Source: Chloroflexota bacterium (GTDB lineage: Bacteria > Chloroflexota > Dehalococcoidia > Lucifugimonadales > Lucifugimonadaceae). Taken from it: DNA of 8,057 nucleotides. A program made the translations under genes and the position numbers. Position 1 is the first letter of the stretch. Each line of letters opens with the position of its first letter. The stretch is taken from assembly GCA_030831265.1 (NCBI GenBank), contig JAURLM010000257.1:1-8057 (forward strand), in the 5' to 3' direction. Of this stretch, positions 6,862 to 8,057 are shown in pieces. The notes beneath the pieces are model-generated. The model searched no databases. It was not told where the DNA came from and saw only the letters and a program-made list of their open reading frames with translations.

Positions 6862-7923
6862 ATGTTCTTGCTCAAGTTGTTGACCTTCAAATGGATTCTG
6901 AGCTTCGTGGTATTGGCTGTGATTGTGGTTGGTGCAGGTGCGTTGTACCTCGCTGTCATCGGTGGTGTGGATCTCCCTGTGCTCTCTGACGCCATGCGTG
7001 TGGATCCGCAACCACCTTCACCTGAGGTGATTGCTCGTGCCGAACGGGTGGAGGATGCGATTGACGCGGCCATCATTGACAATTCAGCATTCTTCATTGA
7101 ACTGACCGACGAAGACCTGTCCGCACTCCTCGAATCAGAGCTCAGTAGTGATGATCGTATTCAGAACCTGCAAGTTGAGATACGTCCATACGATGTAAAG
7201 ATAAGTGGCCAACTCGCTGGTCGAATAGGCGTTGGATTTTCAGGTGTCATTGGCATTGTGCTTGACCGTGGGCAGGTCGCCCTTGACCTCAAATCAGTGA
7301 ACCTGAGCGCTCTGCCGACGCCCGGTTTCGTTAAGGACGAGATACAGCCGTTCATTGATGAAGTGCTTGATATCAACGAGCGCTTGCGCGAGTCCGGCGC
7401 CACCCAAATACAGGCCGTCAGCCTGAGCCCGGGTGTTCTGCAAATCATTGGTGTGCAGTCCGCTGGTGCAACGGTGTCCAATGACACCCTCAACTCGCTT
7501 ATTGCTTCCGCTCCAGGGTCCGCTATTCAGCCAGTCACCCCGCCCGGTGGTGAAGTTGTACCGGTTGGGCGAACAGGTTCCGCAACAGGTAGTCCGCTGT
7601 ACCTTGCGTTGGGAGACTCACTCGCAGCCAACGTGGGCGTTACCGATCCAAGGGAAGGATACGTATCACGCTTCCACAGCTACCTTGAAAAACAACGCAG
7701 CCAGTCACTCGGTTTGGTGAACCTTGGCATATCTGGCGAATCCACTATCTCCATTCAGAATGGCCAGTTGCAGAACGCGATGGACATCCTGAACGGATCC
7801 GACCAAGTAGCCGTGCTGACAATTGATCTCGGTGCAAATGACGTGCTGACACACCTGGGGTCATCAGACTGCACACAGGGTGATACCGGGCCAAGCTGTT
7901 TACAAAATGTCTCCTTTTTTTAG
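6862..7923 (+). pseudogene. Membrane-anchored YpmS-like/SGNH (GDSL) hydrolase, 3'-truncated
   Basis: This 353-residue frame starts at ATG 6862, with AAGAGG eight bases upstream. A basic N-terminus and hydrophobic residues 11-33 form a signal anchor, putting the rest outside the membrane. Residues about 75-198 (IELTDEDLSALL, VEIRPYDVKISGQL, LPTPGFV) resemble YpmS/DUF2140-like lipid-binding-type domains. After a Gly/Pro linker, residues 246 onward are an SGNH esterase/lipase domain: block I GDSL with nucleophile S253, block II LGISGES (288-294) with the oxyanion glycine, and block III GAND (324-327) with N326. Block V, carrying the catalytic Asp and His, should lie about 100 residues further on but is missing. 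After TGPSC the frame runs into AT-rich DNA and stops at TAG 7921-7923. The original gene was probably complete; this copy should be inactive as a hydrolase. The cut may be an insertion or an assembly artefact. Confidence 0.85.
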
Positions 7924-8052
7924 AAGGTGGTATATGGCAAGACCCGCAATAAATAAAAGAAAAAGCCAATCCCATACGGTTTTCAGACCTATGGGAATTA
8001 CCGAAACAGCAACCAAGAGAATGAAAAACTTAACATAGTCTGTGACTAACAT
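7900..8052 (-). CDS. Small two-helix hydrophobic protein (50 aa) in the AT-rich tail
   Basis: On the minus strand an ATG at 8052 opens a 50-residue frame ending with TAA at 7900-7902. It is very hydrophobic, with two likely membrane helices (about 7-23 and 28-43) split by a short loop containing LKTVWD, and a basic end HLLKKGDIL. Codons are AT-rich, unlike every other gene here. The stop falls at the point where the SGNH gene loses its homology, so the last codon or two could be created by the junction. Near its 3' end AAAGGAG (read on the minus strand) looks like a ribosome site for a following gene that is not present. The start is five bases from the window edge, so the frame could be longer. 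The size resembles small holin-like or toxin-like membrane peptides, but nothing identifies it. Confidence 0.4.
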   Translation of the reverse strand: MLVTDYVKFFILLVAVSVIPIGLKTVWDWLFLLFIAGLAIYHLLKKGDIL

Positions 8053-8057
8053 TTTAA
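7900..8057. other. AT-rich segment of different origin
   Basis: By hand count, bases 7901-8057 hold 55 G+C of 157 (35%), against 55 of 100 in 7801-7900. The change coincides with loss of the SGNH-domain reading frame. No transposase, inverted terminal repeat or target duplication can be seen because the window ends. A mobile element, prophage edge or chimeric join are all possible. Confidence 0.6.

Noticed and set aside
1..8057. CRISPR array, tRNA, rRNA or intact insertion sequence
   Set aside because: Reading through the spacers, I saw no regularly spaced repeats, no cloverleaf-like pattern with a T-loop consensus and no transposase motif.

Overview
The window is an ordinary-looking bacterial chromosomal segment, about half G+C over most of its length, with tightly packed genes on both strands. 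Gene content (an MMPL/RND-type exporter, an acetolactate-synthase-like ThDP enzyme, YebC, RimM, an SGNH hydrolase and a CinA-like fragment) fits a free-living environmental bacterium. Protein style suggests Chloroflexota, possibly a marine SAR202-like lineage, but this is a low-confidence impression; no rRNA or other marker settles it.

Layout. (1) 1-239, minus: 5' part of a CinA-C-like gene running off the left edge. (2) 240-512: divergent spacer holding a possible Cys/Trp-rich micro-ORF. (3) 513-2846, plus: MMPL-family transporter, with a better start than the longest ORF. (4) 2866-2903: strong stem-loop between convergent genes, probably terminating both. (5) 2930-4585, minus: ThDP-dependent enzyme, preceded by a spacer (4586-4742) with a thrice-repeated 10-mer and a candidate promoter. 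(6) 4743-4964, minus: small predicted membrane protein. (7) 5177-5935 and 5989-6513, minus: yebC and rimM, 53 bases apart and probably co-transcribed rimM to yebC. rimM appears to start at CTG. (8) 6514-6861: divergent spacer. (9) 6862-7923, plus: membrane-anchored protein with a YpmS-like N-terminal region and a C-terminal SGNH hydrolase domain that is cut off. (10) about 7900-8057: AT-rich tail (35% G+C by hand count, against 55% in the preceding 100 bases) that carries a two-helix small ORF on the minus strand and looks foreign to the rest.

The genes do not form one pathway. RimM (30S maturation) and YebC (translation-associated) make a plausible translation-related pair; the transporter, ThDP enzyme and SGNH protein look like independent units. 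I found no tRNA, rRNA, CRISPR array or recognisable transposase. The points most worth a second look are the CTG start of rimM and the composition break that truncates the SGNH gene near the right end, which may be a real insertion or an assembly chimera.
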